Shown here in pieces: positions 11,601 through 21,150 of a DNA stretch of 64,000 nucleotides (the first letter of the stretch is position 1; each line of letters opens with the position of its first letter). A program made the position numbers and the translations under genes. The notes below the pieces were generated by a model. It was given only the letters and a program-made list of their open reading frames with translations, was not told the DNA's origin and did no database searches. Source of the stretch: Rhodococcus sp. IEGM 1409 (lineage in GTDB: Bacteria > Actinomycetota > Actinomycetes > Mycobacteriales > Mycobacteriaceae); the NCBI RefSeq assembly GCF_030056735.1, contig NZ_JASHKN010000002.1:730760-794759 (forward strand). Direction: 5' to 3'.

Positions 11601-14600
11601 AACACCACCTGCTGACCGACGGTTGGTCGCAAACCTTGATGTACGCGGAGTTGTTCGCGCTCTACGAGTTTGCCCGTTCGCACGGCACGGACCCGATTGC
11701 ACTCGACGGCGCTCTCGCCACGCCGGCGGACTTCCGTGATCACCTGCGATGGATCGCCGAAGCGGATCGCACGGACGCACTCTCGTCTTGGAAGAACTAC
11801 CTCGCAGATCTCGATCAGCCCACACTCGTGGGAGGTACGGGATCAGGCGGGCGTGCTCCGTTGCCGGTGTTCACCCGAGTTCAGCTCGAGCAGAACATCA
11901 CCGAGCGAGTTCGCGACCTGGCCAGGCGCAGCGGTGTGACGCTGTCCACCGTGGTTTCTGCGGCGTGGGGCCTGGCACTGCGCGCCGTGACTGGCCGAGA
12001 CGACGTGGTCTTCGGATCGACGGTGTCGGGACGTTCACCCGAGGTCGAGGGCGCCGACCGAATGGTGGGCTTGGCGCTCAACACCATTCCGGTGCGTGTC
12101 CGGGTACGTCCCGGCGAGGAGATCTCGGCGTTGCTCGGACGCCTGTTCCGCGAACAGGGTTCGCTGCTGGGGCATCACCATCTCGGGCTCGGCGACGTGC
12201 AGCGAAGTGCAGGGTTCGCCACACTCTTCGACACGCTCTACGTTTTCCGCAACACCCCTCGCGACGAACAGGCACGTCGAGACACGTTCGGGCGCAGTGG
12301 GATCGTCGGATTCGATGCGGTGGACGGCACTCACTATGCGCTCACGCTCGACGTGGACCCGGGCGTCGGGGATGCGGCGATGGCACTCACTCTCGAAAAT
12401 CGTCCCGACCTGATTCCCCACGACGTGGCTCGGGACGTCCTCTCACGCACCGTCACGATCCTCGAAGTGATGGCGAATGCCGATACGGCTACGGTGGCGG
12501 ACACGACGATTCCGCTTTCGCGCACTCCCGAGGAATTCTCTTCACAGCACATCGTGATGCCGCGGCCGGATCAGGCCGGCGGCAGCGTGGACGCACTGCT
12601 ACGTGAAAGGGCGGCGGCCACACCAGACGAGACTGCACTGGTCTTCGGCGACGTCACACTGAGTGCCGCCGAGATGAACGCACGGGTGGACAGGCTGGCG
12701 CGGATACTCGCGTCGGCGCTCGAGGGGTCGGCGTCGGGCGAAGGGAGTTCGGGACCTTCCCGCATAGTGGCGCTAGCACTTCCGCGTACCGCCGATCACG
12801 TCGTAGCGATCTTCGCTGTCATGAGAACCGGAGCGGCCTACCTCCCGTTGGATCTGGCTCACCCGCCGGCACGATTGCGCGAACTGATCCTCGACTCCGA
12901 CGCGGCGCTGGTGGTCACCACGACGCAGACGCGTGACCTCGGTGTTCCCGCCGGACAGGAGTGCGTCGTCCTCGACGACCCGGACGTGGCCGGGGTACTC
13001 GACGGGCAGTCTCCGGCACCTGTTGTCGACGAGGCCGCGGTGTGTGGGCCGACCTCACCGGATCAGCCTGCCTACGTCATCTACACCTCGGGCAGTACCG
13101 GGAAACCCAAGGGCGTCGTAGTGGGGCACCGCGGGCTGACGACGATGTATCACAATCACAAGGCCGAGATCTTCACCCCGACCGAAAACAGTGTGGGTGG
13201 TCGACGTTTGCGCATCGCGCACACAGTCTCGTTCTCGTTCGACATGTCGTGGGAGGAACTGTTCTGGTTGCTCGCCGGGCATGAAGTTCACGTGATCGAC
13301 GAGCAGGCGCGACTCGACCCCGCGTCGCTGGTGAAGCACTACCGCGAAGTCGGGATCGACGTCGTGAACGTAACCCCCTCGTATGCACGGGAACTGATGG
13401 CCGCCGGTCTCCTCGACGGTGAGCGGACGCCGGTGTTGGTGATGCTCGGCGGCGAAGCGGTGCCAGCCGAACTGTGGTCGCGGCTACGCGATCAGGACGG
13501 TGTCGACGGGTACGACCTTTACGGGCCGACCGAATTCACGATCAACGCGATGGGATCCCCGGTTCAGGGCAGCGAGACGCCGTGCTTGGGTCGTCCGATT
13601 CTGAACGCGTCTGCGCGGGTACTCGATTCGGGTCTGCGTGAGGTTCCGATCGGAGCGGTGGGCGAGCTCTACATGTCCGGAGACGGAACGGCGATGGGCT
13701 ACCTTCACCGCACTGCGCTGACCTCCGCCGTGTTCGTCGCTGATCCCTTCTCCGTCGGCAGGCGCATGTACCGCACGGGTGACGTCGTGCTGCGTCGCCG
13801 CGACGGCGAACTCGAATACCTGGGTCGCGCGGACCATCAGGTCAAGATCCGAGGCATTCGGATCGAACTGGGTGAAGTGGAATCTGCGCTCGCGTCGTTG
13901 CCGGGTGTGTTGAGAGCGGCAGCTTCCGTCCGTAGCGAAGACGGTGCGCCGCCGCGACTGGTGGGCTATGTCATCGAAGAACCCGGGGCCGATTCAACCG
14001 ATCTACGAGCTGCGTTGCGGGAACGCGTACCGGCGCACCTGGTTCCGTCGGACATCGTTGTCGTGGATTCGATCCCCCTGACACCCAACGGAAAACTGGA
14101 CCGCGGTGCGCTGCCGGCACCCCCCGCCCGAGCGGCGGCCCGAGCACCGCGAACCGAGATGGAAAGGCAACTGTGCCAGGTCTTTGCGCGGGTTCTCGGC
14201 ATCGACGTCGTGGATCCCGAAGAGAGCTTCTTCGATCTCGGCGGCGACTCGCTTCGAGCCATGCGACTGGTGGGGGAGGTGGAGCACGACCTGTCGGTGA
14301 GCGTCGGTGTGGGAACGCTGATGGCCCGTCCTACAGTTGCCGAGCTCGCAGCACACCTTGACGAATCGGGGTCCGAGGTCGACCTGAGTCGCGATCACCT
14401 CCTGACACTCCGAGCCGAAGGCAGCGGTGAACCACTGTTCTGCGTGCATCCGGCAGGTGGATTCGCTTGGCCCTTCGCACCTTTGACCGGCGTACTCGAG
14501 GCTGACCGTCCTCTGTTCGGCCTTCAATTGCCCACTGTTGCCGGAGAGCCACTCGAACCGACGAACGTGTACCAACTGGCAGCGATGTACGTCGACACGA

Positions 14601-15151
14601 TTCGGGGCGTGCAACCGAGCGGGCCGTACCACCTGCTCGGATACTCGTTCGGAGGCAACGTCGTCGCCGCGATGGCGGCTCAGCTGGTCGATATCGGCGA
14701 GACGGTGGAGTTCGCGGGTCTGATCGATACTCATCCAATGGGAGATCGTGACGAGCGCGACCGCGATGACGTCGACGACCGCGATCTTGCCGCCGCGCTG
14801 CCACCCGAGATCCTCACTCAGGCACCGGCACTGGTCGAGGCAGTTCGCGCTGGATTTGATGCCACTCGTTTGCTCGTGGCCCGCTCGACTGACACAACCT
14901 ACGACGGACCGGTTACTCTGATCACCGCCGACGCCGAGGCGTCCGGACAAGTGCTGGCCGATCGCTGGCGCAGAGTCCGCGGGGACCGGGACATGGCAGT
15001 ACATCATCTGCCCTACGACCACGCCGGATTGGTGACCCCAGCCGGGTGGGCGGCAATTGCCCCGCTGCTCGACAGTCATCTGTCGGAACGCACAGGCCAC
15101 AGAGTTCGAAACCGCACAGTCGAAAACCACACAGTTGGAAACCACAGTTAG
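2627..15151 (+). CDS. htbG: Three-module siderophore NRPS (heterobactin synthetase type)
   Basis: A 4174-residue synthetase. Visible order: C1 (HHLIVDG 161-167), A1 (core A3 near 632), carrier with LGGDS Ser1026, epimerase (HHLIVDG 1215, [15 protein letters not shown]); C2 (HHLLTDG 1715), carrier LGGHS Ser2062, a half C domain lacking HHxxxDG (about 2130-2325), A2 (A3 near 2481); C3 (HHLLTDG 2993), A3 (near 3481), carrier Ser3875, thioesterase GYSFGG Ser4007. Hand-extracted pocket codes are DADDVGLVDK (acidic, fits Arg), DILQLGVVWK (near the DhbF Gly code) and DMENMGLINK (one change from the N-hydroxy-Orn code). The predicted chain is DHB-D-Arg-Gly-hydroxyOrn, i.e. heterobactin. The C-T-A second module is the published oddity of HtbG. 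The GTG at 2651, with AAGGGG 6 nt before it, is an equally good start. Confidence 0.93.
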   Translation: MSTDKGISVSVLPGSNSGAASEATFALTGAQLGIWNAQRLDPESRSYLVGEVLEISGDEPIDTELLTAAITATIGEAETMRLRMIETADGPRQYISDEPVAVIPITDVRDERDPVAVAHALVDAERSRASEYCRFMVERPLYTYSLIRLSDREIWCIQLYHHLIVDGYSAAMISRRVSAHYTAAKKGTDVAPTRFGSMTDLVTEDEAYRSGDQFVEDRDYWRDVLTPLPALDGRGQQVTGPAERTIQVREVIPADALNRLKEVADSTGTTWAEALIACYGAFLHRLLGETDVVIAMPLMARVGRTALKTPAMAVNVLPLRLTIRSHDRLGDLSKQVAATMKSLRAHQRYRGENLARDLGVAGTGALLHGIGINLKAFDFALDFAGAVGVLRNVAGGPPEDLGLTVTPIADGEVLLGFEVDARTNTRDSVQRRLAGFVSIVNAMVGEGDPAVGQVEMMTAPEAARILAGRETEPVPGSVDLVPDVFDRIVVEHADDTVLVCGEDRLTGAELGGRVHKLARLLRALDVGPDDIVGLALPRTSEMVVALLATLNAGAAYVALDPQHPAERLRDLIDDAQPKVVLTTSALAQQLVGDSRPDPLVLDSDAVREELRANSELALELGELATVRHGDHLAYVIYTSGSTGKPKGVLVRSGGLAHLLHHHRATIYRDTAERVGNRQLHTAHTASFAFDASLDQLLWLLCGHRVHVYGEELQKDAVALVAAFERDRVDVVDTTPSMAAAMVDNGLLSTQRLQLLVVGGEAAPPALWDAIIESGVPARNLYGPTETTVDAIATTVEGAGPRIGYPLAGTRAYLLDSALEPVSDGERGELYLAGPQLARGYLGRAGATSERFVADPFGAPGDLMYRAGDVARWVPGRGYDFIGRSDKQVKIRGHRVELSEVEAVLGSVPGIGAAAALIRTDGGRPSLVGYVVAAVGAALPPQEELRRDLADRVPDHLVPAAIVVLDELPVTVNGKLDRAALPAPAVESEGRAASTPREEILCDVVAEVLGRERVGVDEDFFGLGGDSITAISVSSRLRVRGLVVAPKELLAQRDLGTIAAAAREIADEADAAAAVVDVATGTVIAPPIVRALIDKNPTDEAIAGYAQWTAVRIDDGLSLGDLQSGVQTVLDHHDALRLLLRRENDSGTTELIVRDAGAVRSEGLVREVSDSSEPSRIRELAEASAASLDPRAGELLRVVLVNTEAGRPDQLILVAHHLIVDGVSWRILLPDLHEATDAARERRSARLAAGGSSWRRYAGLLAEFGTSGSRSSELEYWKSASVQVDDAPIGSRRLDPKVDVSATASRTTTVAPPAVTDALLTTLPAAYRAKADEVLLAGLMLALRSWQHSRGRIGLPAQTVTVEGHGRDALTIDTDFAGTIGWFTSEFPVRVPTDALMTADDLADALSGGATAGHLLRAVKEAKRAVPAGGVGYGVLRHSDPDTAPDLSACAAPELLLNYLGRFPSLPGTGWRLPEQDAFAVIEPATKAMSEVLALNAFVREDGAPTLAVEWTAAGAVLDEATIVELQAHWEGALAALTAHAALFDGGLTPSDCSATIFGQGAVVDQAGINELEAVHGPLADVLPLSPLQEGLLFHAVRDGAADVYTLTARFDLSGSLDEVKLANAFETVIDRHPNLRAAFHYEQFERPVQVIPRGAKVAWRSVDLTSVPASTALRSADQLEDEAAEHVFDVSTPPLLRALLIRLPGGVHRLVLNAHHLLTDGWSTPIVLRELMNVYHDGDAHLPTPTPYRDYLAWIAGRDQDSARAVWSERLRGLAAPTLVADVGAPRSVPVALEVPLAASDADALIELGRARALTINTLVQGAWAATLAEATGQWDVVFGATVSGRPAELAGVEGMVGLFSNTIPARLDIDTDEPLLDQFVGLQNAQFDIVDVEHTSLAEIERIAGIGQLFDTLLVFENFPNSGAGQPASHTLRVEGFTNRGVTHYPMTLMAPPSTGLDLVLYHDPAVVSEATAQQMVTRLAEILRGLLTEPTAPASAVLTVVRQTRRVADATAATKRSGEQRKAIDADPAVVDAVCACVATVLEISDVDPGENFFTLGGHSLTAMRLVGSLRKLGIRIVVSDVFDTPTPLGLASTAHVDHKKFSPDSVAVVDRPAVDARTVRPPAAAGNPDHERHWVRTLAGLPLETDLPYDRPRGAEYRPHTYVRQLRDARFGDGSGFDTVLLAAVAATLNGFGGGRDLAVGLSSEQADTLIRVDLSGRPKIADVVRRVEGALSEARAHSDISLDRIADLLGRPTSSLFAARVGHSLDASVDLEFVRTATELRLTVDAGLFDAATADALLDGVIAVLGHENTTVVADLRLSENKSDRDPGRRATRPAGISQLFARQVSRHPDDVAVVSGEVGITYGELSARVDELARELLAVGAGPEKVVAVALDRGADLVAGLLAVLRIGAVYLPLDVDYPSERLEFMIDDAAPVCVLTSIHSAGRLPSAVPTSVFVDGEFTNADVMLPSPPAAGDHLAYMIHTSGSTGRPKGVMVSTANLAAFADTVVEDRWIRPGDRIVAVTTVSFDIAALELLCPLAAGATVVIADRTTVRDPDALLALISASNATVMQATPALWRVVTEHENASSLAAVRALVGGEALPQDLADDLVADAASVRNVYGPTEATVWATSSVITTGDRVTIGRPWTDVHVRILDDDLREVPEGVAGELYLGGAQVVRGYLNRPDLTVARFVADPSLPGARLYRTGDLVRRRRGVMHFLRRADDQVKVRGFRIELGEVEGALGTVAGVFRAAATVRVDAAGTGSLHGYVVPEGGTTLDSVLVRKEIARLLPEHMVPQTITVLEALPLTLNGKVDRKALPEIAPDRAPTPLVALDTDRRARLESLSPGWQDVLPLGPLQEGMYFQSVLDGADGTDAYHMQPRFEFSADADIDVRSLRAAGDALLRRYPNLRAGFTHAGFDAPVQFVPRAADMPFREIDLSAAATEDIDREIRAVDEAEFGKLFDLSAPPLIRMVLVWLPGGGAHLVFTQHHLLTDGWSQTLMYAELFALYEFARSHGTDPIALDGALATPADFRDHLRWIAEADRTDALSSWKNYLADLDQPTLVGGTGSGGRAPLPVFTRVQLEQNITERVRDLARRSGVTLSTVVSAAWGLALRAVTGRDDVVFGSTVSGRSPEVEGADRMVGLALNTIPVRVRVRPGEEISALLGRLFREQGSLLGHHHLGLGDVQRSAGFATLFDTLYVFRNTPRDEQARRDTFGRSGIVGFDAVDGTHYALTLDVDPGVGDAAMALTLENRPDLIPHDVARDVLSRTVTILEVMANADTATVADTTIPLSRTPEEFSSQHIVMPRPDQAGGSVDALLRERAAATPDETALVFGDVTLSAAEMNARVDRLARILASALEGSASGEGSSGPSRIVALALPRTADHVVAIFAVMRTGAAYLPLDLAHPPARLRELILDSDAALVVTTTQTRDLGVPAGQECVVLDDPDVAGVLDGQSPAPVVDEAAVCGPTSPDQPAYVIYTSGSTGKPKGVVVGHRGLTTMYHNHKAEIFTPTENSVGGRRLRIAHTVSFSFDMSWEELFWLLAGHEVHVIDEQARLDPASLVKHYREVGIDVVNVTPSYARELMAAGLLDGERTPVLVMLGGEAVPAELWSRLRDQDGVDGYDLYGPTEFTINAMGSPVQGSETPCLGRPILNASARVLDSGLREVPIGAVGELYMSGDGTAMGYLHRTALTSAVFVADPFSVGRRMYRTGDVVLRRRDGELEYLGRADHQVKIRGIRIELGEVESALASLPGVLRAAASVRSEDGAPPRLVGYVIEEPGADSTDLRAALRERVPAHLVPSDIVVVDSIPLTPNGKLDRGALPAPPARAAARAPRTEMERQLCQVFARVLGIDVVDPEESFFDLGGDSLRAMRLVGEVEHDLSVSVGVGTLMARPTVAELAAHLDESGSEVDLSRDHLLTLRAEGSGEPLFCVHPAGGFAWPFAPLTGVLEADRPLFGLQLPTVAGEPLEPTNVYQLAAMYVDTIRGVQPSGPYHLLGYSFGGNVVAAMAAQLVDIGETVEFAGLIDTHPMGDRDERDRDDVDDRDLAAALPPEILTQAPALVEAVRAGFDATRLLVARSTDTTYDGPVTLITADAEASGQVLADRWRRVRGDRDMAVHHLPYDHAGLVTPAGWAAIAPLLDSHLSERTGHRVRNRTVENHTVGNHS

Positions 15152-15169
15152 ACACACAACGGGAGCTCA

Positions 15170-16186
15170 ATGATGAAGTCCACACCGCCCCTCGCGATAC
15201 GGAGTTGGCGACGTTTCGTCGCCATCGCAGGGTTGCTGATCGTCGCACTCGTGGCGATGATCGGTTGCAGTAGCGATTCGAACGACGAACCGACCAAGGC
15301 TGCAGAGCCCACGACCCGCGTGATCGAAACCGAGAAGGGCTCGGTCACCGTGCCCGCGTCAGCGGAGCGCATCGTGGTTCTGAGCGGCGGTCTCGCCGGA
15401 TACCTGTACGCCCTGGACGCACCGGTGGTTGCCACCGATACCCGCGTCCTCGGTGTCACGAACCTCGACGGTGGATTCCCGCCGGCATGGTCGGACGCCG
15501 CAAAGGCGCAGGGCACCAAGGAATTGCCTGCCGGCGAGCAGCTCAACATCGAAGCCGTCGCGGCGGCTGAACCCGATCTGATCATCGGCGGTGGCCAGGG
15601 CATCACGTCGGTTCAGGCCGAGGAACTCTACGATCAGCTGACCGCTATCGCACCCACTGTCTTGGTCCCCAAGACGGTTGCCGCGTGGGACAAGCAGCTC
15701 GAGATCGTTGCCGATGCCGCAGGTCGTTCGGACAAGGTTCCGGCGCTGATCAACGCGTACGAGGACAAGGTCAAAGAGGTCAAGGACAAGATCAAGGTTC
15801 CCGAGGGAAACGTCGTCTACATTCTCTCGCTCGCCAACAACAAGCCGTACCTCGTGCCGCCGACGGCAGCGCTGCCCGCGATGCTCGCCGAGCTCGGATT
15901 CAAGGCCGACGACGTCATGGCCAAGGCCGGCAACCCGCAGCTCTTCGGCTCGGGTGACTCGTTCGAGGTCAGCCCGGAACTGCTCTCGCAGGTCGCCGAT
16001 GCTCCTGTTGCCTTTGTGATTCCGGTGTCCGGTCGCCCGATGGCCGAACTTGCCACGGATCCGCTGTACTCCCAGTTGCCGTCCTTCAAGGCAGGCACGA
16101 CGTTCGAGCTCCCTGCCACCAGTTACCGTCCTGACTACGACGGCGCAATGGCTACTCTCGACCTGATCGGCCAGACCTTCGCATGA
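15170..16186 (+). CDS. Lipoprotein siderophore-binding protein (FecB/FepB-like)
   Basis: The 338-residue periplasmic-binding-type receptor captures a ferric siderophore outside the membrane and delivers it to an ABC permease. The N-terminus has Arg/Lys residues, a hydrophobic stretch and the lipobox VAMIGC, so it should be lipid-anchored. The body has the class III pattern (ERIVVLSGG, EPDLIIGGG, a long central helix rich in Lys/Glu). It follows the NRPS by 18 bp with GGGAG before the ATG, so it shares the iron-regulated operon. No permease or ATPase genes of the FecCD type lie in the window; they must be elsewhere. The ATG at 15173 is an alternative start. Confidence 0.9.
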   Translation: MMKSTPPLAIRSWRRFVAIAGLLIVALVAMIGCSSDSNDEPTKAAEPTTRVIETEKGSVTVPASAERIVVLSGGLAGYLYALDAPVVATDTRVLGVTNLDGGFPPAWSDAAKAQGTKELPAGEQLNIEAVAAAEPDLIIGGGQGITSVQAEELYDQLTAIAPTVLVPKTVAAWDKQLEIVADAAGRSDKVPALINAYEDKVKEVKDKIKVPEGNVVYILSLANNKPYLVPPTAALPAMLAELGFKADDVMAKAGNPQLFGSGDSFEVSPELLSQVADAPVAFVIPVSGRPMAELATDPLYSQLPSFKAGTTFELPATSYRPDYDGAMATLDLIGQTFA

Positions 16187-17484
16187 CCCGATTCGGTGGG
16201 CTGGTAATCGATGTTTCACCCTTGCGGACCAGCCGTCCCTTCAGGTACGCCTTTTCCGCGCGATTGATCTCGCTGCTCGGGATCGGACTGCTCGTCGTAG
16301 CCGTTCCCGCGCAGACGTACCAGCTCACCGGGTCGACCTTGCAGGTTGCCGGAGTGTCCACGGCGATGGCCATCGCCATGTTCTTCGGCAGCCTGTTCGG
16401 CGGCGTGCTCGCTGATCGTTACGACCGGCGACGCACCATCCAGTTGGCCCGCAGTGCTGCGGGTCTCGGCTTTGTCATTCTCGGGTGTAATGCGCTCTTG
16501 CCGCACCCGTCGATGTGGGTCATCTACGTCGCGGCCGCTGTCGACGGCATGGCCGGCGGCGTCAGTAGTTCGGCCCTGATGGCTTTGATGCCGACGTTGT
16601 TGCCGCGCAACAAGATGGCAGCGGCCGGCGCGTTGGTAGCGCTGACCACGGACATCGGGACGATGATCTCGCCGGCAATCGCCGGTGTGATCATCGCCTC
16701 CGGCGGCATCCCCGCCACATACTTTGTTGCCGCGGTGGCCACCGCAGCAACGGTCACGTTGTTCCAAGCCATAGGCCCGTCGCCTGCACCGGGTACGAAT
16801 CACGAAAGCCCGATTCGTGCACTCGTGACCGGCGTGAAATTCGCCGGGACGCACACAGTCATTCGCGGCATCCTGATCAGCGGACTGTTGGTCATGTTCG
16901 TCAGCGGACCGATGGTGTTGCTGCCCGCTTTCGTCGACCAGGTCCTCGGCGGCGGACCCACCATGCTGGGTTTGCTCTACGGCGCACCGGCAGTCGGCGC
17001 CGTGATCGGTTCGCTCACCAGCGGTTGGACCGGACGAGTCCACCGCAACGGTGCCGCGATGCTGATTTCGGTAGCGTTGATGCCGCTCGGTCTCGTGGTA
17101 CTGGGTGCGTCGGGAGCAGCGATCGTCGCGTTCCTCGGTCTCGCCGGCTTCGGCTTCGGACGCGCCCTCAACGACATTTTGAGATTTGCCGTCCTTCAAC
17201 AGAACACCCCGGACGAATTGCGTGGACGCGTGTCGAGTCTGTGGATGGTGCAGGCCGTGACGGGCACTGCGATCGGTTCGATGGCAGCCGGGTTCCTCGG
17301 GCAGTGGCTCGAGCCTGGCGCCGCGTTGCTGGCCTTGGGTCTCGCCGGTCTGACACTGGGCCTGGTACTCCTGGCAACCTTGGGTTCGGTGCGCCGGGTA
17401 ACTTCGGAGATCGCCGAAGTAGATCACTCCGAAATCACTGTGCCGGTGGGGAATGCTCCGCCGGAAAAGGAAGGTAGTTCATGA
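16183..17484 (+). CDS. MFS exporter, EntS-like
   Basis: A 433-residue major facilitator with about 12 hydrophobic segments. The MFS signature after helix 2 is GGVLADRYDRRRTIQLA, and NDILRFAVLQQNTPDELRGR occurs in the second half, as in EntS-type enterobactin exporters. It probably expels the finished siderophore across the cytoplasmic membrane. Its ATG overlaps the receptor stop (ATGA, 4 nt) and its own stop overlaps the next start by 4 nt, so translation is coupled with both neighbours. Confidence 0.88.
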   Translation: MTRFGGLVIDVSPLRTSRPFRYAFSARLISLLGIGLLVVAVPAQTYQLTGSTLQVAGVSTAMAIAMFFGSLFGGVLADRYDRRRTIQLARSAAGLGFVILGCNALLPHPSMWVIYVAAAVDGMAGGVSSSALMALMPTLLPRNKMAAAGALVALTTDIGTMISPAIAGVIIASGGIPATYFVAAVATAATVTLFQAIGPSPAPGTNHESPIRALVTGVKFAGTHTVIRGILISGLLVMFVSGPMVLLPAFVDQVLGGGPTMLGLLYGAPAVGAVIGSLTSGWTGRVHRNGAAMLISVALMPLGLVVLGASGAAIVAFLGLAGFGFGRALNDILRFAVLQQNTPDELRGRVSSLWMVQAVTGTAIGSMAAGFLGQWLEPGAALLALGLAGLTLGLVLLATLGSVRRVTSEIAEVDHSEITVPVGNAPPEKEGSS

Positions 17485-18323
17485 ACCGAGGAGACCACCT
17501 CGCGACCATCGCCGAAGTGCTGGCGGGTAACACCGGTGCAAAAGTGCCGTACCCCATCGGTATTCGCGAACTCGAAGTTGTTCGCAGCGAAATGGTCGGA
17601 TCAGGACTGCTGCGTCTGACCTTGGGTGGACCCGAGTTGGCGGGCTTCGAATCGCACGCTCCCGACGAGCATGTCCGCCTCGTCTACCCGGATGTCGACG
17701 GAACTTTGCGACTGCCCGAACGAGACGGATTCAGCCTGAAGTGGCCTCGTCCACTGCCGATCTCGCGTGAGTACACCGTCCGCCGCTACGACGCCGAGGC
17801 AGGAGAGTTGGACCTCGACTTCGCACTCCACGAAGGTGGGTACGCCTCTGATTGGGCTCAGGCCGCCACGATCGGCACTCGGGTACACGTAGCGGGGCCG
17901 CCCGGTGGCGTCGTGGTTCCGTGGACGTACGACCGCTATCTGCTCGCTGGTGACATCACCGCCCTTCCTGCCATTGCTCGTTGGCTCGAGATGATGCCGG
18001 CTGCTGCAGCAGGGTGGGTGTTCGTCGAGATCACCGACCCTTCGCAGGAAATCGAACTCACCGTTCCGGAAGGCGTCGAGGTGCGATGGCTGCACCGCGG
18101 TGACGTCCCAGCCGGTCACTCGGATTTGCTCGAGCAGGCAGTCCGGACGGTCACCGTCCCCGAGGGCGAACGCGTCTACGCCTGGGTCTCCGGTGAGGCC
18201 ACCAGCCTCAAGCCGATTCGCAGATTCGTGCGCGACGAACTCGGATTGAGTTCGGGCGATCACCTGATCACCGGCTACTGGAAGCGCGGAGTCGCGGACT
18301 TCGACGAGGACGACGACCACTGA
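17481..18323 (+). CDS. Siderophore-interacting protein (ViuB-type ferric-siderophore reductase)
   Basis: A 280-residue FAD/NAD(P)H oxidoreductase that reduces the imported ferric siderophore and frees Fe2+ in the cytoplasm. The FAD-binding motif SREYTVRRY lies in the first half. The C-terminal family pattern AWVSGEATSLKPIRRF and ITGYWKRG is present. The ATG overlaps the exporter stop by 4 nt. It is the last gene of the operon that starts at the iron box. It ends tail to tail with a transporter remnant on the other strand. Confidence 0.92.
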   Translation: MNRGDHLATIAEVLAGNTGAKVPYPIGIRELEVVRSEMVGSGLLRLTLGGPELAGFESHAPDEHVRLVYPDVDGTLRLPERDGFSLKWPRPLPISREYTVRRYDAEAGELDLDFALHEGGYASDWAQAATIGTRVHVAGPPGGVVVPWTYDRYLLAGDITALPAIARWLEMMPAAAAGWVFVEITDPSQEIELTVPEGVEVRWLHRGDVPAGHSDLLEQAVRTVTVPEGERVYAWVSGEATSLKPIRRFVRDELGLSSGDHLITGYWKRGVADFDEDDDH

Positions 18324-18324
18324 A

Positions 18325-18690
18325 CATCGGTAGCCTCAGCCTTCGGTATCGTCACCGCGACAACGAGTCCGACAATCGCCACGATTGTCGCTACACCGAA
18401 AGCCGTGGCGAATGCCGAGTGTTGGGGAAGGCCGCCTGAAGATGTCGCGCCCGCGGTGATCCCGGCGGCAATCCGGGTCCCGACGCCGGTACCCGCCAGG
18501 ATCAGGACGAAAACGTTCTTCCACATTGTCGTTGCAAAGACGCCGACGGCGCCGCTGAGGCCGAGGAAGGTAACTCCCGCTACCGCAATGGCTTTCGTAC
18601 CCACTCGTTGTGCCAACTTTCCGGAGATCACCGAGGCGATGTGCCTGACCGGAGCCGACATGGCGCCAAGTATTGCGACACCTCGACGGG
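18325..18690 (-). pseudogene. Remnant of an MFS (DHA2-like) transporter
   Basis: Read leftward, this open frame encodes only the last part of a drug-export MFS protein: a conserved-looking SVISGKLAQRVGTKAIAVAG loop, three hydrophobic segments, then QHSAFATAFGVATIVAIVGL and a basic end. A complete member has over 400 residues and 12-14 helices; about 115 are left. The frame stays open to 18811, but the extra N-terminal residues do not look like MFS, and no full-length frame continues. It may be a relic of a transporter once next to the siderophore genes. Confidence 0.6.
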
Positions 18691-18854
18691 AGGGCTGACG
18701 GTTACCGTCGCTTCGTGCTAGGCGATGTGATGACCGAGCATATTTCTCGTCGAACATGACGCTGGTCACCAAAGGGGCTCTGCGAGCAGGGAGTTCATCT
18801 GCCGGACACATCCACGGTCCCCGTTTGAATGCCGGGTTTGTTAGCTTTCTGCCT

Positions 18855-18869
18855 GTGACGCGACGTCAC
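18855..18869. promoter_or_regulatory. Inverted repeat upstream of the 25-residue peptide gene
   Basis: GTGACG and CGTCAC are 6-nt arms with a CGA spacer, 30 bp before the small start codon. The place and symmetry suit a dimeric regulator near the promoter. No regulator can be named. Confidence 0.35.
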
Positions 18870-18898
18870 GGAAAGTTCACGAATTACGGAGGGTCATC

Positions 18899-18976
18899 AT
18901 GGGTTCCATTTCGACGATCATCGGCATCTTCGAGCTCTACAAGCTTCTCGAGCCGCTGCTGAGCTCGCTGAGCTGA
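18899..18976 (+). CDS. 25-residue amphipathic peptide
   Basis: The peptide reads MGSISTIIGIFELYKLLEPL followed by LSSLS. It has a strong ribosome site (GGAGGG, 5 nt before ATG) and a perfect 14-bp hairpin 14 bp after its stop. Ile/Leu/Phe residues alternate with Ser, Glu, Lys and Tyr in a way that would give one hydrophobic helix face, similar in style to short surface-active peptides or the tiny pore-forming proteins of mycolic-acid bacteria. I do not recognise a family. The clear expression signals are the main reason to call it a gene. Confidence 0.6.
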   Translation: MGSISTIIGIFELYKLLEPLLSSLS

Positions 18977-18990
18977 TTCAGGTGTGAGAT

Positions 18991-19033
18991 CCGCTGTCGA
19001 GCCGGGGCGCCGAGGGACTCGGCTCGACAGCGG
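18991..19033 (+). terminator. Hairpin after the 25-residue peptide gene
   Basis: CCGCTGTCGAGCCG (18991-19004) and CGGCTCGACAGCGG (19020-19033) are perfect 14-nt arms with a 15-nt loop. It lies just downstream of the small gene and would end its transcript. No T-tract follows, as is common for actinobacterial terminators. Confidence 0.7.
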
Positions 19034-19524
19034 ACCTCGACGATCCGGCCGCGATCAGGATCCGTGGAACGGATGTCGGCACCGGCAGAATTCCATCGCT
19101 CCGGTGTAGTGGTCCATTACCAGTATTTCTGCGCACCGAGCGGGCTGCGGTGCGAACCTGAGGCAGCGCTCGACCCACCCACGCTCCAGGGAAGGGGCGG
19201 GATGTGTGCAGTTCGTGCATCGACCGGGACGTTCTGCGATACGAACGGAACCATGGTGCTCCGGGGGCATGCAAACATCTTGGTGGGGCGATGTTTCAAC
19301 GACCATGGTTCCGCTCGAGCGGAAGCGATGTCACGACAGTCTCCCCGAGTATCTGGAACTGCCGGCGCCACGCACTTCGGCACAGCGATCTCCGTCGGCG
19401 ACGTGCGAGGACCGAGCACGGCCGTGCCTGCGCTCCTGGCTACCTGACCATCCGAATGCCCACACTGAGTTCTTCGGTGTCAGCTGCGAATACTGCGCTG
19501 ACACCCGCTGTTTCCAGGCGTCGA
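19034..19524. other. Region without a convincing gene
   Basis: About 490 bp between the peptide hairpin and the ABC permease stop. Several short overlapping frames exist on both strands, none with recognisable homology or a good ribosome site. The best is a leftward 83-codon frame (19306 to 19055) with seven cysteines, including CTNC and CRC, which could be a small zinc protein. The notable contents are a nested inverted repeat and a 16-bp palindrome, listed separately. Confidence 0.5.
19246..19313. repeat. Nested inverted repeat (12-bp outer, 7-bp inner stem)
   Basis: CGGAACCATGGT (19246-19257) pairs perfectly with ACCATGGTTCCG (19302-19313). Within it, AAACATC (19273-19279) pairs with GATGTTT (19290-19296) around a 10-nt loop. 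The overlapping TTCCGCTCGAGCGGAA (19309-19324) is a perfect 16-bp palindrome. The arrangement suggests a structured RNA, a regulator site, or a relic of a mobile element end. Confidence 0.5.
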
Positions 19525-21150
19525 TCACGTGGTGGTAACTGCGAACAGAATCCGATCCGGCTCGCGTTGCATACGGGTGATCGCCACGCGGCCCCCGATC
19601 CAAGCACCAAGTGCACCAATCGCAACAGCGACAGGGACGGCGAAATAGTTCACCGGGCTCGGTAGCAGCGCTCCGAGTAGCACCCCGGGCGCCGTTGTCG
19701 CGGCGAAGATGACGATGCCAAGGATGATCAGTCCGAAGGACGAGCCGTTGAAGGACCCACGGGTATTCAGGGAGAACGTCTTCTTCATCTCCGGAACCGG
19801 GTAGGGGGCTTTGGCGGATATGGCTACTGCCAGTCCTGCGCCGACTCCGATCATCGAAATACCGACGGCGATCGGCACGGCCAGTCGGTCGGTCCCGAGG
19901 TCTCCGAAGACGCGTACCGCGGTCGTCGCGACGACCGCGAAGGGTGTCATCACGATTACCCAGGCGATTTGTCGGCCCCGGACGTCAGCGGCAGCGGCTT
20001 CGGGGATCATCACCAGATGCCACATCGATGCGCCGTCGAATCCGTACAGATTCGATCCCGCCGCCATCGCCAGGTAGATCACGAACCACGCACCCCATGC
20101 GGCGGAGAACGGAATCGATGACGAGACCAGCGGCCCGAAGCCGGAAAGCAGTGTCATGATGGCGACGGATAGCAGCTGCGTTCGTCGGCGCATATCTCCG
20201 CGCCAGAGCGAAAGCTCGCGGGAGATCACGGTGCCCAGTCGAGATGCACGCCAACCGGTTCGAATGTCACGCCCCTCGTTCTTCAATTGCACGGAGGTGG
20301 CGCCCGCTGATTCTGCGACCTTCCCATTGAAGTAGCGAACGACCAGGCGTTGCCATGCCCACAGCAGTGCGAGATCGACCAGCATCAGGGCGATGACCGC
20401 TCCGGCGGCGAGGAACCAGGCACCACCCGCTGCGGCATCGACACTGGTGATTCCCCACGCGAACGGTATCGAATGCGCGACCGTGAGCGGCCACGTCACA
20501 TCGCCGTCCACGACCGTGCCGAGTCGACTCTGCAGCGGAAACTGCAGCAGATACAGCCCGCCGAAGAACGCGCCGAAGGCCAGCAGTGCCAGTTCGCGAC
20601 TGCGCCGACTCCGTAGGAGCTGCGACGTCGTCAGCATCGCGACACGTGAGGTTCCGACCATAAGCAGGACCGTTGCGGGCCACGCGACAATGGCCAGGGG
20701 CAGTGCGGCAGAGTGGTGCGTCGCTGCATAGATCGGTATCGCTGCGGCAGCCAACGCGGTAATCGGCACTGGCATGCCGATCAACGAAGTTGCGAACAGT
20801 GCTCTGGCGAGTCGGGCAGGTTCCAAGGGAAGTAGTTGGAAATGTCGTGGGTGCAGATTGTCGTCCGAGAGACCGGACATGATCGGCATCAAGATCCACA
20901 TCAAGCCGATAGCGGACAGCGCGAGACTGGTTGTGCCGCCAACGAGTTCGGGAGAATCGCCGTTCGTTCCCGAAGCTCGCAGGCACAGTAGCGTTGCCCC
21001 CAGAACCCCGAACAGCGCTACAACGACCTTGAGTACAGCTCTTCCGCCGGTGAACTGACGTTTGTAGAGGGTCACACGCATTCGAAGGACCGTGCGCCAG
21101 ACTGAGGCCGACGTGTTCCATCGCGTCGGTGAAAAGCTGGTGGTGGTCAT
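19525..21150 (-). CDS. ABC exporter membrane protein
   Basis: A 541-residue integral membrane protein with about 12 hydrophobic segments and long N- and C-terminal halves of similar layout, as in ABC-2 type permeases. The family marker is the pairing: its ATG overlaps the stop of the upstream ATPase gene by 4 nt. There is no signal peptide or extracellular enzyme domain. The substrate is unknown; drug, lipid or peptide export are all possible. Confidence 0.8.
   Translation of the reverse strand: MTTTSFSPTRWNTSASVWRTVLRMRVTLYKRQFTGGRAVLKVVVALFGVLGATLLCLRASGTNGDSPELVGGTTSLALSAIGLMWILMPIMSGLSDDNLHPRHFQLLPLEPARLARALFATSLIGMPVPITALAAAAIPIYAATHHSAALPLAIVAWPATVLLMVGTSRVAMLTTSQLLRSRRSRELALLAFGAFFGGLYLLQFPLQSRLGTVVDGDVTWPLTVAHSIPFAWGITSVDAAAGGAWFLAAGAVIALMLVDLALLWAWQRLVVRYFNGKVAESAGATSVQLKNEGRDIRTGWRASRLGTVISRELSLWRGDMRRRTQLLSVAIMTLLSGFGPLVSSSIPFSAAWGAWFVIYLAMAAGSNLYGFDGASMWHLVMIPEAAAADVRGRQIAWVIVMTPFAVVATTAVRVFGDLGTDRLAVPIAVGISMIGVGAGLAVAISAKAPYPVPEMKKTFSLNTRGSFNGSSFGLIILGIVIFAATTAPGVLLGALLPSPVNYFAVPVAVAIGALGAWIGGRVAITRMQREPDRILFAVTTT

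Noticed and set aside
16216..17427. 403-codon minus-strand frame opposite the MFS exporter
   Set aside because: Shadow of a membrane protein gene; the translation is rich in Gln, Arg and His with no plausible fold.
18756..18962. 68-codon plus-strand frame overlapping the 25-residue peptide gene
   Set aside because: Ser/Arg-rich, no ribosome site, and in a different frame from the well-signalled small gene.
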